Of a DNA stretch of 39,818 nucleotides, positions 15,759 through 25,373 are shown in pieces (the stretch's first letter is position 1; every line of letters starts with the position of its first letter). The translations under genes were made by a program, and so were the position numbers. The stretch is from positions 1 through 39,818 of the forward strand of contig JAJQCE010000028.1 of assembly GCA_021202895.1 (NCBI GenBank), written 5' to 3'. The stretch is from Ruminococcus sp. Lineage in GTDB: Bacteria > Bacillota > Clostridia > Oscillospirales > Ruminococcaceae. The notes beneath the pieces were generated by a model that saw only the letters and a list, made by a program, of their open reading frames with translations, was not told the DNA's origin and did not search any database.

Positions 15759-18533
15759 TCAGCGTATTACCACTGATGAAGTCACCCCTGAACCATATTT
15801 GTTGATGCACTTTACAACAACGGATATCCAAGCCTCCCCAAGCATATCCTCCTCACATTTAATGTCAGCCGACTGCGCCCACTCATTTTCCACTGTAAGC
15901 CTAAGTTTTCCGTTCACCCAGACCTCAGCCTTTCCCCAAAGCTGATTAAAATGAATAGTGGGAGCTTTGTCGTTAATCATATTTGGTATAAAAGCCTTCG
16001 CACGAAACAGAGCGTATTTTCCAATTGCTCCCGCCATCTTTGATCCGTTTCCGTTAGCTGGAATGTATGGTTCAAGACTGTTCATGTCGCTGTCGCTGAT
16101 TTTAACTAGCGGATCAGGCTTACTGTCGCTTAGTCTTGCGCTTACACGCCAGCCCTCAACCCTAAGCTCCTCAAGGCTTTCAATCTGTTCAAGCGTAGTT
16201 TTTGCCTGCGCAAGCTCAATCCTAACTCCTCCTACTTTTATTATACCACATATGACGCCAATTGTCAAGTACTCAGCACCGCAGTCGGGAGAAATTATTG
16301 CCTGAGCCTTGCCGTTAAACAAGCTTCTGACATTGCTGTCAAAGGGTTCGTGGCAGTTCGGATCGCCGTTTGACGCTCCGACAAGAGTGCCGCCTGAAAT
16401 TTCAATCGTCATTTCTCCGCAAAAATCTTCCACCTCAAGTCCATTCTCATCAACTGCTGTGAAATTTACAATCACAGCGTCAAGCCCGCTGTTGTCAGGC
16501 TGGCTTACGTTTGCACATTCGATTAAAACATCCGCCGCTTCGCCTGTGGTCTTTCTTACGCACTCCGCAGCGATTTTCCCATTGTTAAAGCCTACAAGCT
16601 TAAGCTCTCCCGACTGATATTCAATCTCCCAGTATGCCTGCTTAAATATATCAATCCGCTTTCTGCCGAGCGAAGCATCGTTAAGGAAAAGCTCTGCCTC
16701 CTCACAGTTTGTATGGCTCATCACTCTGATTTTTTCTCCCTCATGCCCTTTAAAATTCCAGTGGGGAAGCAGATGACAAACCGCCTCGTCGCTGAAAAAT
16801 GCCTTTGCAAGATAAAAAGCGTCCTTTGCAAAGCCGCAGGTGTCCATCATACCAAAAAAGCTTGAAACAGACGGGTAGACAAACGGCGTAGGCTCTCCTA
16901 AATAGTCAAAGCCTGTCCACATAAATCCGCCCGAAGCGAATTTACGGTTTTCAATGCACTCCCATGTGTGACGCACGGTGTTTCCCCAGTCGGCAGGGTC
17001 TTCGTCATAGCAGGAAATTTGATTTTTGCTAAAATTGGTTTTATAGCAGCCTCTGATTGAAAATGTGGAAGTAGTTTCACTTCCGACAACGGGAATATCA
17101 GGGTATCTCTCATGAAATTCATCGTAGGCATAAAGCTGATAGTTTATTCCAACTACATCAAGCGACTGCGCCGCACCTATTTCCTCGTCCACGCCGCCAT
17201 TCATTGCTCCCGTGACAAATCTGCTGTCGTCAAGCTTTAAAATTTCTCTGCGCATATGCGCCGCCATTTTCATTCCCTGCTCAGTTCCCTGAAGCGGCTC
17301 TTCGTTAAAAATCGACCACATAATCACTGACGGGTGATTTCTGTCGCGAAGCACCATTGTGCGCAGCTCTTCAAGGCACTGCTCGCTTGTTTCAAAGGAG
17401 CGGTTTTCATCCATAACAAGCATACCCTCTCTGTCACACACATCTAAAAGCTCGGAGTGCGGCATACCGTGAGCGCAGCGGTAAGCGTTGCTTCCCATTT
17501 CCTTAAGCCTGTGAATACGGTACTCATGAACGCTGTCGGGAATCGCCACGCCTATTCCGCCGTGAACCTGATGATTGCAGGTTCCGTAAAGCTTGACGTT
17601 TTCGCCGTTGAGGAAAAATCCCTCCTCTGCGTCAAATCTTATAGTGCGAAAGCCGAAATTAACCTCATCGCAGTCAATTTCCTTTTCATCTGAAAAAATC
17701 AAAGCCTTGCACCTGTAAAGATTAGGCGAGTTTATACCCCACAGCAATGGTTTATCTATTTTAAAGCGAAAATCAAAAGCCTTTGATTCACCGCTTTCAA
17801 TTTCTATATGTCGGTTTTCACTGGCGACAACGCAGCTTTCAGCGTCAAGGATTTCACAGCGCAACTGCACTTGGCTGTTAAATGCTCCTGTATTTTCAAG
17901 CGTTATCTGCGGCAATACAAACCATTCGTCATTTTCAAGCGCAGTAATAGCATAAATTCCGTATCTTGCAACTGCGGTTTCAGATTTTGATACAAGCCGC
18001 ACATGGCGGTATATCCCTGCGCCCTCGTACCACCAGCCCTCCCAGCTGTCGGCGTCGACAAAAACCGCAAGAACATTCGGTGTGCCGTCAAGAAAAGCAC
18101 GGTCGGTTATGTCCACTGAAAACGGCGCATAAGCCGAGTAGTGACGCTTTAAAAGCGAGCCGTTGAAGTAGACCAGACAGTCCTTTGAAACACCATCAAA
18201 TTCCAGCGTTAAATTTCTGTCCCTAAAGCTTTCGTCAAGCGCAAACTGCTTTCTGTACCACGCTTTTCCCTTTGGCTTATAGCCCCATGAGGGAGAGGAG
18301 TTTTCGAGATCGTTTTTAAGCTTAACCGACCAGTCGTGCGGAAGATTAAGCGAATCCCAGCCATCACAGCAGAAGTCAGCTTGCGGAACGCCCATGCAGG
18401 CTCCCGCTTTTGACGTGCCATATATGACATCGTGACTAAGAGCGTGATTTATTTTTATTTCTCCCAGATGAAAAAGCCAGTCGGAGTCCATAGAATATAT
18501 CTTCCTTGAGCATTTCATATTTTTATATTCCAT
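15759..18533 (-). CDS. Beta-galactosidase, glycoside hydrolase family 2
   Basis: Cytoplasmic retaining glycosidase of 924 residues. Domain order: GH2 sugar-binding jelly roll (about 1-180, with NLPHDWSV and KGKAWYRKQF), Ig-like sandwich (about 185-300), TIM barrel with acid/base Glu in IMWSIFNEEP (E411) and nucleophile in VVGSETTST (E486), then additional beta domains of the DUF4982 type (GGFMWTGFDYLGEPTPF, then LPHWNFKGHEGEKIRV). The start ATG 18533 is set by AAAGGAA; the open frame extends two codons to a TTG. No signal peptide is seen. It follows the LysR gene by 13 nt and is very probably under its control. Related GH2 members can act on other beta-linked sugars, so galactose specificity is inferred. 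Confidence 0.85.
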   Translation of the reverse strand: MEYKNMKCSRKIYSMDSDWLFHLGEIKINHALSHDVIYGTSKAGACMGVPQADFCCDGWDSLNLPHDWSVKLKNDLENSSPSWGYKPKGKAWYRKQFALDESFRDRNLTLEFDGVSKDCLVYFNGSLLKRHYSAYAPFSVDITDRAFLDGTPNVLAVFVDADSWEGWWYEGAGIYRHVRLVSKSETAVARYGIYAITALENDEWFVLPQITLENTGAFNSQVQLRCEILDAESCVVASENRHIEIESGESKAFDFRFKIDKPLLWGINSPNLYRCKALIFSDEKEIDCDEVNFGFRTIRFDAEEGFFLNGENVKLYGTCNHQVHGGIGVAIPDSVHEYRIHRLKEMGSNAYRCAHGMPHSELLDVCDREGMLVMDENRSFETSEQCLEELRTMVLRDRNHPSVIMWSIFNEEPLQGTEQGMKMAAHMRREILKLDDSRFVTGAMNGGVDEEIGAAQSLDVVGINYQLYAYDEFHERYPDIPVVGSETTSTFSIRGCYKTNFSKNQISCYDEDPADWGNTVRHTWECIENRKFASGGFMWTGFDYLGEPTPFVYPSVSSFFGMMDTCGFAKDAFYLAKAFFSDEAVCHLLPHWNFKGHEGEKIRVMSHTNCEEAELFLNDASLGRKRIDIFKQAYWEIEYQSGELKLVGFNNGKIAAECVRKTTGEAADVLIECANVSQPDNSGLDAVIVNFTAVDENGLEVEDFCGEMTIEISGGTLVGASNGDPNCHEPFDSNVRSLFNGKAQAIISPDCGAEYLTIGVICGIIKVGGVRIELAQAKTTLEQIESLEELRVEGWRVSARLSDSKPDPLVKISDSDMNSLEPYIPANGNGSKMAGAIGKYALFRAKAFIPNMINDKAPTIHFNQLWGKAEVWVNGKLRLTVENEWAQSADIKCEEDMLGEAWISVVVKCINKYGSGVTSSVVIR

Positions 18534-18546
18534 AGCCAAATTCCTT

Positions 18547-19455
18547 TCATTTTCCGCCGTTAAGAAGCACTTTCATTTCGTCAATGTACTGATTTGCAAA
18601 GCTGCTGAGCCTTGCCTTTGGATTAAAAATACAGCCTATTGTCATTGACTCGTCAAGCTTGAGCGGTACTGAAATTATGTTGTCGCCGTTGAGGTCGCTG
18701 TTTAATATTCCCGTGGATAGCGTGTAGCCGTTAAGTCCGATAAGCAGATTAAAAAGCGTAGCTCTGTCGCTTACATGAATAACCTTTTTTCTCGGAAGGG
18801 TAGATAAAATCTCCTCTGAAAAGTAGAAGGAGTTGTTTTCTCCCTGCTCAAAGGTCAGAAAAGGGAAGTCGGCAAGCCCTTCTGTGTCCACCGATTCAAG
18901 CGAAGCAAGCGGATGAACGCAGCTTATAAAGATATGAGGAGAGGCGGTAAAGAGCGGCATAAATTCAAGCTCGCTTTTAGTAAGAAGATGCCGTATCACC
19001 TTTTCGTTAAAGTCGTTCAGATATAAAATTCCCAGCTCGCTCCTGAAATTTCTCACGTCCTCGATAATGTCATAGGTTTTGGTTTCACGCAGGGTAAATT
19101 CATACTCGTCCGCATCCATCCTTGATACGATATTTGAAAAAGCCGTCACGGCAAAGGAGTAGTGCTGTGTTGAAACGGCAAAGAGCTGCTTCGATGGCTT
19201 TTTGTTGCGGTAACGTTGCTCTAAAAGCTCTGTCTGCTCTATTATTTGTCTTGCGTAGGAAAGAAATTCCGAACCGTCGGCTGAAAGAGTAATTCCCTTT
19301 GGCGTGCGTCTGAATATTTCAATTCCCATCTCACTTTCAAGCTCCTTAACCGAACTTGAAAGGCTAGGCTGTGAAATGTAGAGATTTTTTGAAGCCTTGG
19401 TAATCGAACCGCAGTTTACTATCTCGATTATATATTTGAGCTGCTGCAGCGTCAT
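18547..19455 (-). CDS. LysR-family transcriptional regulator
   Basis: A 302-residue regulator with the N-terminal LysR winged helix-turn-helix (LQQLKYIIEIVNCGSITKASKNLYISQPSLSSSVKELESEMGIE split across the first 50 residues) and the linker helix FRRTPKGITLSADG, followed by a two-lobed effector domain. ATG 19455 is preceded by GAGGTGA; an alternative GTG lies within that ribosome binding site and is unlikely. LysR genes are usually divergent from their targets, but here the regulator is the first gene of the run, 13 nt ahead of the beta-galactosidase, so autoregulation of the whole operon is plausible. Confidence 0.9.
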   Translation of the reverse strand: MTLQQLKYIIEIVNCGSITKASKNLYISQPSLSSSVKELESEMGIEIFRRTPKGITLSADGSEFLSYARQIIEQTELLEQRYRNKKPSKQLFAVSTQHYSFAVTAFSNIVSRMDADEYEFTLRETKTYDIIEDVRNFRSELGILYLNDFNEKVIRHLLTKSELEFMPLFTASPHIFISCVHPLASLESVDTEGLADFPFLTFEQGENNSFYFSEEILSTLPRKKVIHVSDRATLFNLLIGLNGYTLSTGILNSDLNGDNIISVPLKLDESMTIGCIFNPKARLSSFANQYIDEMKVLLNGGK

Positions 19456-19605
19456 AATAAAATTCACCTCTTTATATGAAAGCGCATAAAATGTAGTTAT
19501 TAAAAATTTCGCTGTAATTATTATATCATATCTTCTTCATTTAGTCAAGCATATAACGCTGATATTTTTCAAAAAAAAGAGTACAATAATTTAGAGGTGA
19601 TAAAA

Positions 19606-19785
19606 ATGTTCTACAAGAATTTAAACTTTTTGCTCTTTAATAGCTCAAGCTCAAGGCAATATTTCGATTCGCTGCCAATTGAAATTCGTTCACAGCTCCG
19701 TGAGCGCAGGGATTTTATCCATACACAGTTTCAGCTTCGTCAAAATTCCGAGTATCTTCAAAGCGTGAACAAATGGCAGCTCTGA
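19606..19785 (+). CDS. Small conserved hypothetical protein (FLLFNSSSSRQYF type)
   Basis: A 59-residue protein with no membrane helix or signal. I have the impression of short Firmicutes proteins sharing its pattern: an N-terminal YKNLNFLLFNSSSSRQYFDSLP, then an acidic/basic helix ending HTQFQLRQNSEYL, but cannot verify it. An AGAGGTG ribosome binding site precedes ATG 19606; a GTG three codons earlier overlaps it. Function unknown. The gene stands alone between LysR and a nitroreductase with its own promoter. Confidence 0.65.
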   Translation: MFYKNLNFLLFNSSSSRQYFDSLPIEIRSQLRERRDFIHTQFQLRQNSEYLQSVNKWQL

Positions 19786-19806
19786 AAAAAATATTCGCTT
19801 TAAGAA

Positions 19807-19835
19807 TTGACTTTTTGGATAAATTGCGCTAAAAT
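19807..19835 (+). promoter_or_regulatory. Promoter of the nitroreductase gene
   Basis: TTGACT (19807-19812), 17-bp spacer, TAAAAT (19830-19835), about 50 nt before the start. Confidence 0.65.
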
Positions 19836-19888
19836 AAAAATAGACGCTCCTTTCGAGCTTGTCAAATTGATTTAAGGAGATAAAAAGG

Positions 19889-20407
19889 ATGAATATGACA
19901 GATGTAATTATCAACAGAAAAAGTATTCGCCGCTATACCTCTGAGCATATCAGCGATGAGGATTTAAAAACCATTCTGGAGGCGGCTGTGAGCGGTCCTA
20001 CCTGCGCAAATACTCGCGACTGGCAGTTTATTGTCGTGCGTGACAGAGAAACGCTGAACAAAATGGCTGATGCAAACGGACGTCCTGCCGAACCGCTCAG
20101 AGGCGCAGACGTTGGTATACTTATTTTAGGCGATTTAAGCCGTGCGTTTCCTCCTGCAAAGGATTACTGGATAATTGACGGCGCAATTGCAGGTCAAAAT
20201 ATTTCATTGGCAGCAGAGAGCTTAGGAATAGGCTGCGTGTGGTTGGGAACTTATCCGCAGATGGAGAGGGTTGAAAATCAGCGTAAGCTTTTTAATCTGC
20301 CTGACAGCGTGATTCCTCATTCTGTTATGGCACTTGGTATTCCTGACGAAAGCGGCAGAGAAAAGCCTCTATTTGAAGAGGACAGATTTCATTTTGAAAA
20401 ATATTGA
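19889..20407 (+). CDS. Nitroreductase-family flavoprotein
   Basis: A 172-residue FMN-dependent oxidoreductase of the nitroreductase superfamily, normally a homodimer using NAD(P)H. Seen: INRKSIRRYT at the N-terminus (FMN-phosphate-binding Arg pair), AAVSGPTCANTRDWQFIVVRD, the WIIDGAIAGQNISLAAESLGIGCVWLG core, and the C-terminal strand VMALGIPDE. It is in the short class. Physiological substrate unknown. AAGGAG precedes the ATG, with a second in-frame ATG two codons later. It has its own promoter and shares a bidirectional terminator with dnaJ. Confidence 0.9.
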   Translation: MNMTDVIINRKSIRRYTSEHISDEDLKTILEAAVSGPTCANTRDWQFIVVRDRETLNKMADANGRPAEPLRGADVGILILGDLSRAFPPAKDYWIIDGAIAGQNISLAAESLGIGCVWLGTYPQMERVENQRKLFNLPDSVIPHSVMALGIPDESGREKPLFEEDRFHFEKY

Positions 20408-20413
20408 CGCTGA

Positions 20414-20447
20414 AAAGCCGTTGGAACTAAAAAATTCCAACGGCTTT
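20414..20447. terminator. Bidirectional terminator between nitroreductase and dnaJ
   Basis: A perfect 13-bp stem: AAAGCCGTTGGAA (20414-20426) with TTCCAACGGCTTT (20435-20447), A-rich/T-rich on both sides, placed between convergent stops. Confidence 0.9.
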
Positions 20448-20450
20448 CAT

Positions 20451-21599
20451 TTATTTAAATCTCTCTTTTAGCTTGTTAAAGAAGCTTTCACGCTTTTTGT
20501 AGTTGCTCTTGTCAAGCGAGCTTTCAAATTTCTCAAGAAGTTCCTTTTGTTCCTTGTTAAGTCCCTTTGGAACCTCAATGTTGATTTTAAAATAATGATC
20601 TCCTCGCTCACTTGAAGCTCCCTTCTGCACGCCTCTGCCTTTCATTCTGAAAACTGTTCCTGCCTGAGTGCCTTCGGGGACGTTGTACTCGACATTTCCG
20701 TCTATTGTGGGAACGTTTATCTTTGCACCGAGCGTCGCCTGCGCATAGGTGAGCGGCAGCTCCGTCCATATGTCAAAGGTATCTCTGCGCTCAAAAATCG
20801 GATCAGACTTTACCCTGACGTTGATGTAAAGGTCGCCGTTAGGTCCGCCGTTGATTCCGTGACAGCCCTCGTTTCTCACTCTTATCTGTGCACCGTCGTA
20901 AACTCCCGGCTGCATATTCACCTTTTTAGTTACGGTTTTGCGCACTCTGCCCTTGCCTGAACAGCTTTGGCATGGGCTTTCCAAAATAGTACCCTTGCCG
21001 CCGCAGCGTGAGCAGCGCGAGGTCTGTGTAAAGCTTCCGAAGGGAGTGTTCTGCGAAACCTTAACAGAGCCTGTTCCACGGCAGTCGGGACAGGTTTGCC
21101 TGCTTGTTCCTTTAGCTGCACCTGTGCCTGAACAGTCTGTACAGCGTTCCATTCTGGTAACTCTTACACTTGCCTGACAGCCCTTGCAGGCGTCCATGAA
21201 GTTAAGTACAACAGAGCTTTCAACATCCTCGCCCTTTCTGGGAGCGTTTGGATTGGACTGTCTTGACGACATACCTCCGCCAAAAAATGCGTTGAGAATA
21301 TCGTCTACGCCTCCCGAAAAGCTGCTTGAAAATCCGCCGAAGCCGTCGCCTGCTCCATAGCTGGGATCTACTCCCGCAAAGCCGAACTGGTCGTACTTTG
21401 CCTTTTTGTCCGAATCTGAAAGCACTTCGTAGGCTTCGTTTATCTCTTTAAATTTAGCCTCCGCTTCCTTGTCGTCAGGGTGCAGATCAGGGTGATAGAG
21501 CCTGGCCTGCTTTCTGAAAGCCTTTTTAATATCGTCCTGGCTTGCGCTTTTGTCAAGACCAAGCACTTCATAATAATCTCGTTTATTTTCGTTAGCCAT
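20451..21599 (-). CDS. dnaJ: Molecular chaperone DnaJ (Hsp40)
   Basis: Co-chaperone stimulating DnaK ATPase and delivering unfolded clients. The 382-residue protein is a complete type I DnaJ: J-domain with the HPD triad (LYHPDLHPDD), a Gly/Phe-rich segment (about 75-115), four zinc-binding CxxCxGxG repeats (CTDCSGTG, CPDCRGTG, CSRCGGKG, CQSCSGKG), and the C-terminal substrate-binding domains. I start at MANENKRDYYE, preceded by AGGAG. It is the last gene of the hrcA operon, 161 nt after dnaK, with a stem-loop in the gap. Confidence 0.97.
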   Translation of the reverse strand: MANENKRDYYEVLGLDKSASQDDIKKAFRKQARLYHPDLHPDDKEAEAKFKEINEAYEVLSDSDKKAKYDQFGFAGVDPSYGAGDGFGGFSSSFSGGVDDILNAFFGGGMSSRQSNPNAPRKGEDVESSVVLNFMDACKGCQASVRVTRMERCTDCSGTGAAKGTSRQTCPDCRGTGSVKVSQNTPFGSFTQTSRCSRCGGKGTILESPCQSCSGKGRVRKTVTKKVNMQPGVYDGAQIRVRNEGCHGINGGPNGDLYINVRVKSDPIFERRDTFDIWTELPLTYAQATLGAKINVPTIDGNVEYNVPEGTQAGTVFRMKGRGVQKGASSERGDHYFKINIEVPKGLNKEQKELLEKFESSLDKSNYKKRESFFNKLKERFK

Positions 21600-21655
21600 A
21601 AGCAAAACTCCTGTTTAACCAACGCCAGAGCGTATACACATGAATAGTTTATGTA

Positions 21656-21700
21656 AACACGCTTTAGACGGCAGCTTTTCTAAACCGCCGTCAATGCGTT
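21656..21700 (-). other. Intercistronic stem-loop between dnaK and dnaJ
   Basis: GACGGC (21667-21672) pairs with GCCGTC (21687-21692), extended by an outer CGC/GCG pairing. There is no U-run, so it may be an mRNA processing or stability element rather than a terminator. Confidence 0.5.
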
Positions 21701-21760
21701 ATTGGTTATTTTGATACATACTATGCGACACAGTGCCGCAAAGTACGTTATGAAAGAAAA

Positions 21761-23602
21761 TCAATCTGTAAATTCAGCGTCTATAACATCGTCGTCGCCG
21801 CCAGAAGCGCCGCCCATGCTGTTAGGATCAAAGCCCTGTGCGCCGCCTGCCGCCTGCTGCTGTGCCGCCGCCTGCTGGTAAACTGCCGTTGCAACTTTCT
21901 GGAAGGATTCCTCAAGCGATTTGCTTGCGCTTCTGATCGCTTCTGTGTCGCTGCCCTTAAGAGCTTCCTTGACAGCCGCAATTTTTGATTCAACCTCGCT
22001 CTTGTCGCTTGCATTAACCTTGTCGCCAAAGTCGTTAAGCGATTTTTCGCACTGGAACACCATCTGATCAGCCGAGTTTCTTACGTCAACCTCGTCCTTT
22101 TTCTTCTTGTCCTCCTCCGCAAAGGCTTCGGCTTCCTTTACAGCCTTGTCTATATCGTCCTTTGACATATTTGTCGAGGAGGTGATTGTGATGTTCTGCT
22201 CTTTTCCTGTGCCTAAATCCTTTGCCGAAACGTGAACGATGCCGTTAGCGTCAATGTCAAAGGTTACTTCAATCTGGGGGATTCCTCTTGGAGCGGGAGC
22301 AATTCCATCAAGACGGAACATACCGAGCTGCTTGTTGTCCTTCGCAAATTCACGCTCGCCCTGGAGTACATTTATATCTACAGCCGTCTGATTGTCTGCA
22401 TAGGTTGAGAAAATCTGTGTTTTCTTTGTAGGAATAGTTGTGTTTCTTTCTATCATCTTTGTAGCTATTCCGCCTGCGGTTTCAATGCTCAGCGACAGCG
22501 GAGTTACGTCTAAGAGCAGCAGTCCGTTGTCAACGTCGCCGCCTAAAATTCCGCCTTGGTAAGCTGCGCCTAAAGCTACGCACTCGTCAGGGTTAATGCC
22601 CTTGAACGGCTCTTTTCCGATAAGCTTCTTAACTGCTTCCTGAACGGCAGGTATTCTTGAAGAGCCTCCGACCATAAGCACCTTGTTAAGCTCGTTTACC
22701 GAAAGCCCTGAGTCTGACAGCGCCTGACGAACGGGTCCCATTGTCTTTTCAACAAGGTCTGATGTCATCTGATTGAATTTAGCCTGCGTAAGGGTAAGCT
22801 CCAGGTGCTTAGGACCGTCAGCCGACACGCTGATATAAGGCAGACTGATTGTAGTTGATGCGGTTGACGAAAGCTCAATTTTTCTAAGCTCCGCTTCGGT
22901 CTTAAGACGCTGCATAGCCATCGGGTCTTTAGAAAGGTCTATGCCCTCCTTAGCTTTAAATTCCGAAACCATCCAGTCTATAATTCTCTGGTCAAAGTCA
23001 TCTCCGCCAAGTCTGTTGTTTCCAGCAGTCGCCAAAACCTCGGTGACGCCATCGCCCATCTCTATAATTGAAACGTCGAACGTGCCGCCGCCTAAGTCGT
23101 AAACCATAACTTTCTGATCCTCTTCCTTGTCGATTCCATAGGAAAGAGCAGCCGCAGTCGGCTCGTTGATTATACGCTTTACGTTAAGTCCCGCAATCTG
23201 TCCCGCGTCCTTTGTAGCCTGACGCTGTGCGTCTGTAAAGTATGCAGGAACTGTGATAACAGCCTCTGTTACCTTTTCGCCGAGATAGCTTTCAGCGTCC
23301 GCTTTGAGCTTTTGGAGAATCATAGCTGAAATCTCCTGCGGAGTGTATTCCTTGCCGCCCATTTGAGCCTTGTAATCAGAACCCATATGACGCTTGATTG
23401 AAAGAACGGTATCCTTAAAGTTTGTAACCGCCTGCCTTTTGGCAACCTGTCCTATAAGCCTATCGCCGTTTTTGGAAACTCCTACGACAGATGGAGTTGT
23501 TCTTGCTCCCTCACTGTTAGGGATAACAACCGCTTCGCCGCCCTCAACAACGGCTACGCACGAGTTTGTAGTACCTAAATCAATTCCAATAATTTTTGAC
23601 AT
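21761..23602 (-). CDS. dnaK: Molecular chaperone DnaK (Hsp70)
   Basis: ATP-driven chaperone. The 613-residue product begins at [14 protein letters not shown], the universal DnaK N-terminus, with GGAAG upstream; the open frame extends nine codons further without support. Signatures seen: [41 protein letters not shown], the [14 protein letters not shown] start of the substrate domain, and the C-terminal lid ending in a Gln/Ala-rich stretch and [13 protein letters not shown]. The length is typical of Firmicutes. It is third gene of hrcA-grpE-dnaK-dnaJ. Confidence 0.98.
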   Translation of the reverse strand: MSKIIGIDLGTTNSCVAVVEGGEAVVIPNSEGARTTPSVVGVSKNGDRLIGQVAKRQAVTNFKDTVLSIKRHMGSDYKAQMGGKEYTPQEISAMILQKLKADAESYLGEKVTEAVITVPAYFTDAQRQATKDAGQIAGLNVKRIINEPTAAALSYGIDKEEDQKVMVYDLGGGTFDVSIIEMGDGVTEVLATAGNNRLGGDDFDQRIIDWMVSEFKAKEGIDLSKDPMAMQRLKTEAELRKIELSSTASTTISLPYISVSADGPKHLELTLTQAKFNQMTSDLVEKTMGPVRQALSDSGLSVNELNKVLMVGGSSRIPAVQEAVKKLIGKEPFKGINPDECVALGAAYQGGILGGDVDNGLLLLDVTPLSLSIETAGGIATKMIERNTTIPTKKTQIFSTYADNQTAVDINVLQGEREFAKDNKQLGMFRLDGIAPAPRGIPQIEVTFDIDANGIVHVSAKDLGTGKEQNITITSSTNMSKDDIDKAVKEAEAFAEEDKKKKDEVDVRNSADQMVFQCEKSLNDFGDKVNASDKSEVESKIAAVKEALKGSDTEAIRSASKSLEESFQKVATAVYQQAAAQQQAAGGAQGFDPNSMGGASGGDDDVIDAEFTD

Positions 23603-23648
23603 AATAATTCTTCCTTTCGATATATTCAAATTTGACTATTAACATATT

Positions 23649-24257
23649 TTACGGATTTGCAACGACTACCACTGGGTAGCGTATAACCTTGTCGCCTATC
23701 ATGACGCCCTTTTCAAAAACCTGTGCGACAACATTCTCGCCTAGATTTTCATCCTCAATCTGACTTACCGCATTCGCCTTTGCAGGGTCAAACGGCTCGC
23801 CCGTGGGGTCTATAATCTTTACGTTCATCTTGTCAAGTGCTGCGGAAAACTGCTTGAAAATCATCTCAACGCCCTCTTTGTACTTAGCGTCGCTTGACTG
23901 CGTTTCAACCGCTCGTTCAAAATTGTCATAAACGCTTATAACACTTAAAATTGTATCTCCGACCGCTGTATTTCTCGTTTCGAGCATTTCCTTCGCAGTC
24001 CTCTTGCGGTAGTTGTCGTACTCCGCCATAAGTCTGAGATACTTTTCCTTTTGCTCTGCAAGCTCTGCGGAAAGCTTCTCATTTTCCTTTGTAAGCTTAT
24101 CCTTTTTTGCCGCTTTTTCAGAGCCTTTCTTCTTTTCTCCCTCGTCAGTTTCAGTCTTTTTTTCTTCGGATTTTTCCGTTTCGTCTGATTCGGCAGCGTT
24201 CTCCTTGTCAGCTTCCTCTAAAACTTCATCCTGTTCCTTTTCCTTTTCAAGTCCCAT
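23649..24257 (-). CDS. grpE: Nucleotide exchange factor GrpE
   Basis: Releases ADP from DnaK. The 202-residue protein has a very charged Glu/Lys-rich N-terminal tail (about 1-55), a long coiled-coil helix (LTKENEKLSAELAEQKEKYL split around residue 65), the conserved LMAEYDNYRKRTAKE, and the beta-domain ending in FEKGVMIGDKVIRYPVVVVA. The ATG overlaps the hrcA stop by 11 nt, indicating translational coupling. Confidence 0.96.
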   Translation of the reverse strand: MGLEKEKEQDEVLEEADKENAAESDETEKSEEKKTETDEGEKKKGSEKAAKKDKLTKENEKLSAELAEQKEKYLRLMAEYDNYRKRTAKEMLETRNTAVGDTILSVISVYDNFERAVETQSSDAKYKEGVEMIFKQFSAALDKMNVKIIDPTGEPFDPAKANAVSQIEDENLGENVVAQVFEKGVMIGDKVIRYPVVVVANP

Positions 24258-25320
24258 TCTTATCCTCCTCTATAGCTTTAGTATTGTTGTTTTCGTCAAA
24301 ATCTTCACCGTAGCTCTCCATTTCCCTCTGCGAAAGCAGATCGGTTATGCGCTGTGAGAAATATTCCAAATAAGGGATAAACTTAGAATAATCAAGCCGC
24401 ATAGGTCCGATAAGTCCTATAGCTCCCGCATTTTGATTTCCCTTTTTAAAAGGAGCTGCAATAATTGAAGAGTTGTGAATCGCAAAGCTGTCGTTTTCAG
24501 GTGAAAAGCTTACCTCCAGCCCGCTGAAGGTGTGGTCGAAAAACTTCAATACCTCCTGCCTGTGGTCAAAGAAATCTATAATCTCATTCTGATTGAAGTC
24601 CTTGCAGGTAAGCAGATTTTTTTCGCCCTTTATCATAATATCCTGTGCCGTAATTTCCTTTGCAAGGCTAAAAAGCTCGTTTAACAGCGGAGTAAGAGAA
24701 ACCATATAGGTTCCAAGCGCGGTTTTCAGCTTGTCGAACACCTCGTCCGAAAGGTCGTCAACCGATACTCCCTGCAAATTTTCCTCAAGATAATTTCCTA
24801 GAAAGTCAAGCTGTTCATTTGTCAGATCAAATTCCAGCCGGCAAACCTTGTTTTTGATTTTACCGTTTGACGTTATCATAAGTATGACATACATCCGCTT
24901 GCCTGTAGGAATTACCTCCACCTTTGAAATAAGCGAAAATTTAGGAGTTGAGCTTGCGACCACCGAAGCGCACTGCGTAAGCTGCGAAAGCGCAAGCGAA
25001 GCCGAATTTACAAGCTCCTCTTCGGTTGCTGTTTCATCGCCGAGCATCCTGTCTATAAACTTTTTTTCGTCGTCGCTTAAAGGATTTCTCTCCATCAGCA
25101 AATCTACATACATTCTAAAACCCTTGTAGGTCGGGATTCGTCCCGCCGAGGTGTGCGGCTGTTCAAGATAGCCCTGCTTTTCAAGCTCCGCCATTTCATT
25201 GCGGATTGTAGCAGATGAAGCTTTAATGTGGTTCATAACTGTTTTTGAGCCCACAGGTTCTCCTGTGACAATGTATTCGTCCACCACTGCCTGCAATATT
25301 TTCAGCTTACGGCTGTCCAT
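24247..25320 (-). CDS. hrcA: Heat-inducible transcription repressor HrcA
   Basis: Repressor of class I heat-shock genes that binds CIRCE and needs GroEL for activity. The 357-residue protein starts MDSRKLKILQAVVDEYIVTG, then the winged-helix segment EPVGSKTVMNH...SSATIRNEMAELEKQGYLEQPHTSAGR, followed by GAF-like and dimerisation domains with the C-terminal IGLIGPMRLDYSKFIPYL typical of HrcA. ATG 25320 has AAAGGAG upstream at rather wide spacing (about 11 nt). A longer frame from a GTG inside the operator region is unlikely. It heads the operon and has its own CIRCE. Confidence 0.96.
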   Translation of the reverse strand: MDSRKLKILQAVVDEYIVTGEPVGSKTVMNHIKASSATIRNEMAELEKQGYLEQPHTSAGRIPTYKGFRMYVDLLMERNPLSDDEKKFIDRMLGDETATEEELVNSASLALSQLTQCASVVASSTPKFSLISKVEVIPTGKRMYVILMITSNGKIKNKVCRLEFDLTNEQLDFLGNYLEENLQGVSVDDLSDEVFDKLKTALGTYMVSLTPLLNELFSLAKEITAQDIMIKGEKNLLTCKDFNQNEIIDFFDHRQEVLKFFDHTFSGLEVSFSPENDSFAIHNSSIIAAPFKKGNQNAGAIGLIGPMRLDYSKFIPYLEYFSQRITDLLSQREMESYGEDFDENNNTKAIEEDKNGT

Positions 25321-25346
25321 TTGCTTTGCCGCTCCTTTCTGTAGAT

Positions 25347-25373
25347 TTAGCACTTTTGGTTGTCGAGTGTTAG
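25347..25373. promoter_or_regulatory. Second, imperfect CIRCE-like element
   Basis: TTAGCACTT, 9 nt, GAGTGTTAG: one mismatch in the left arm and two in the right against CIRCE. Its last four bases are the first four of the perfect element. Confidence 0.6.
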
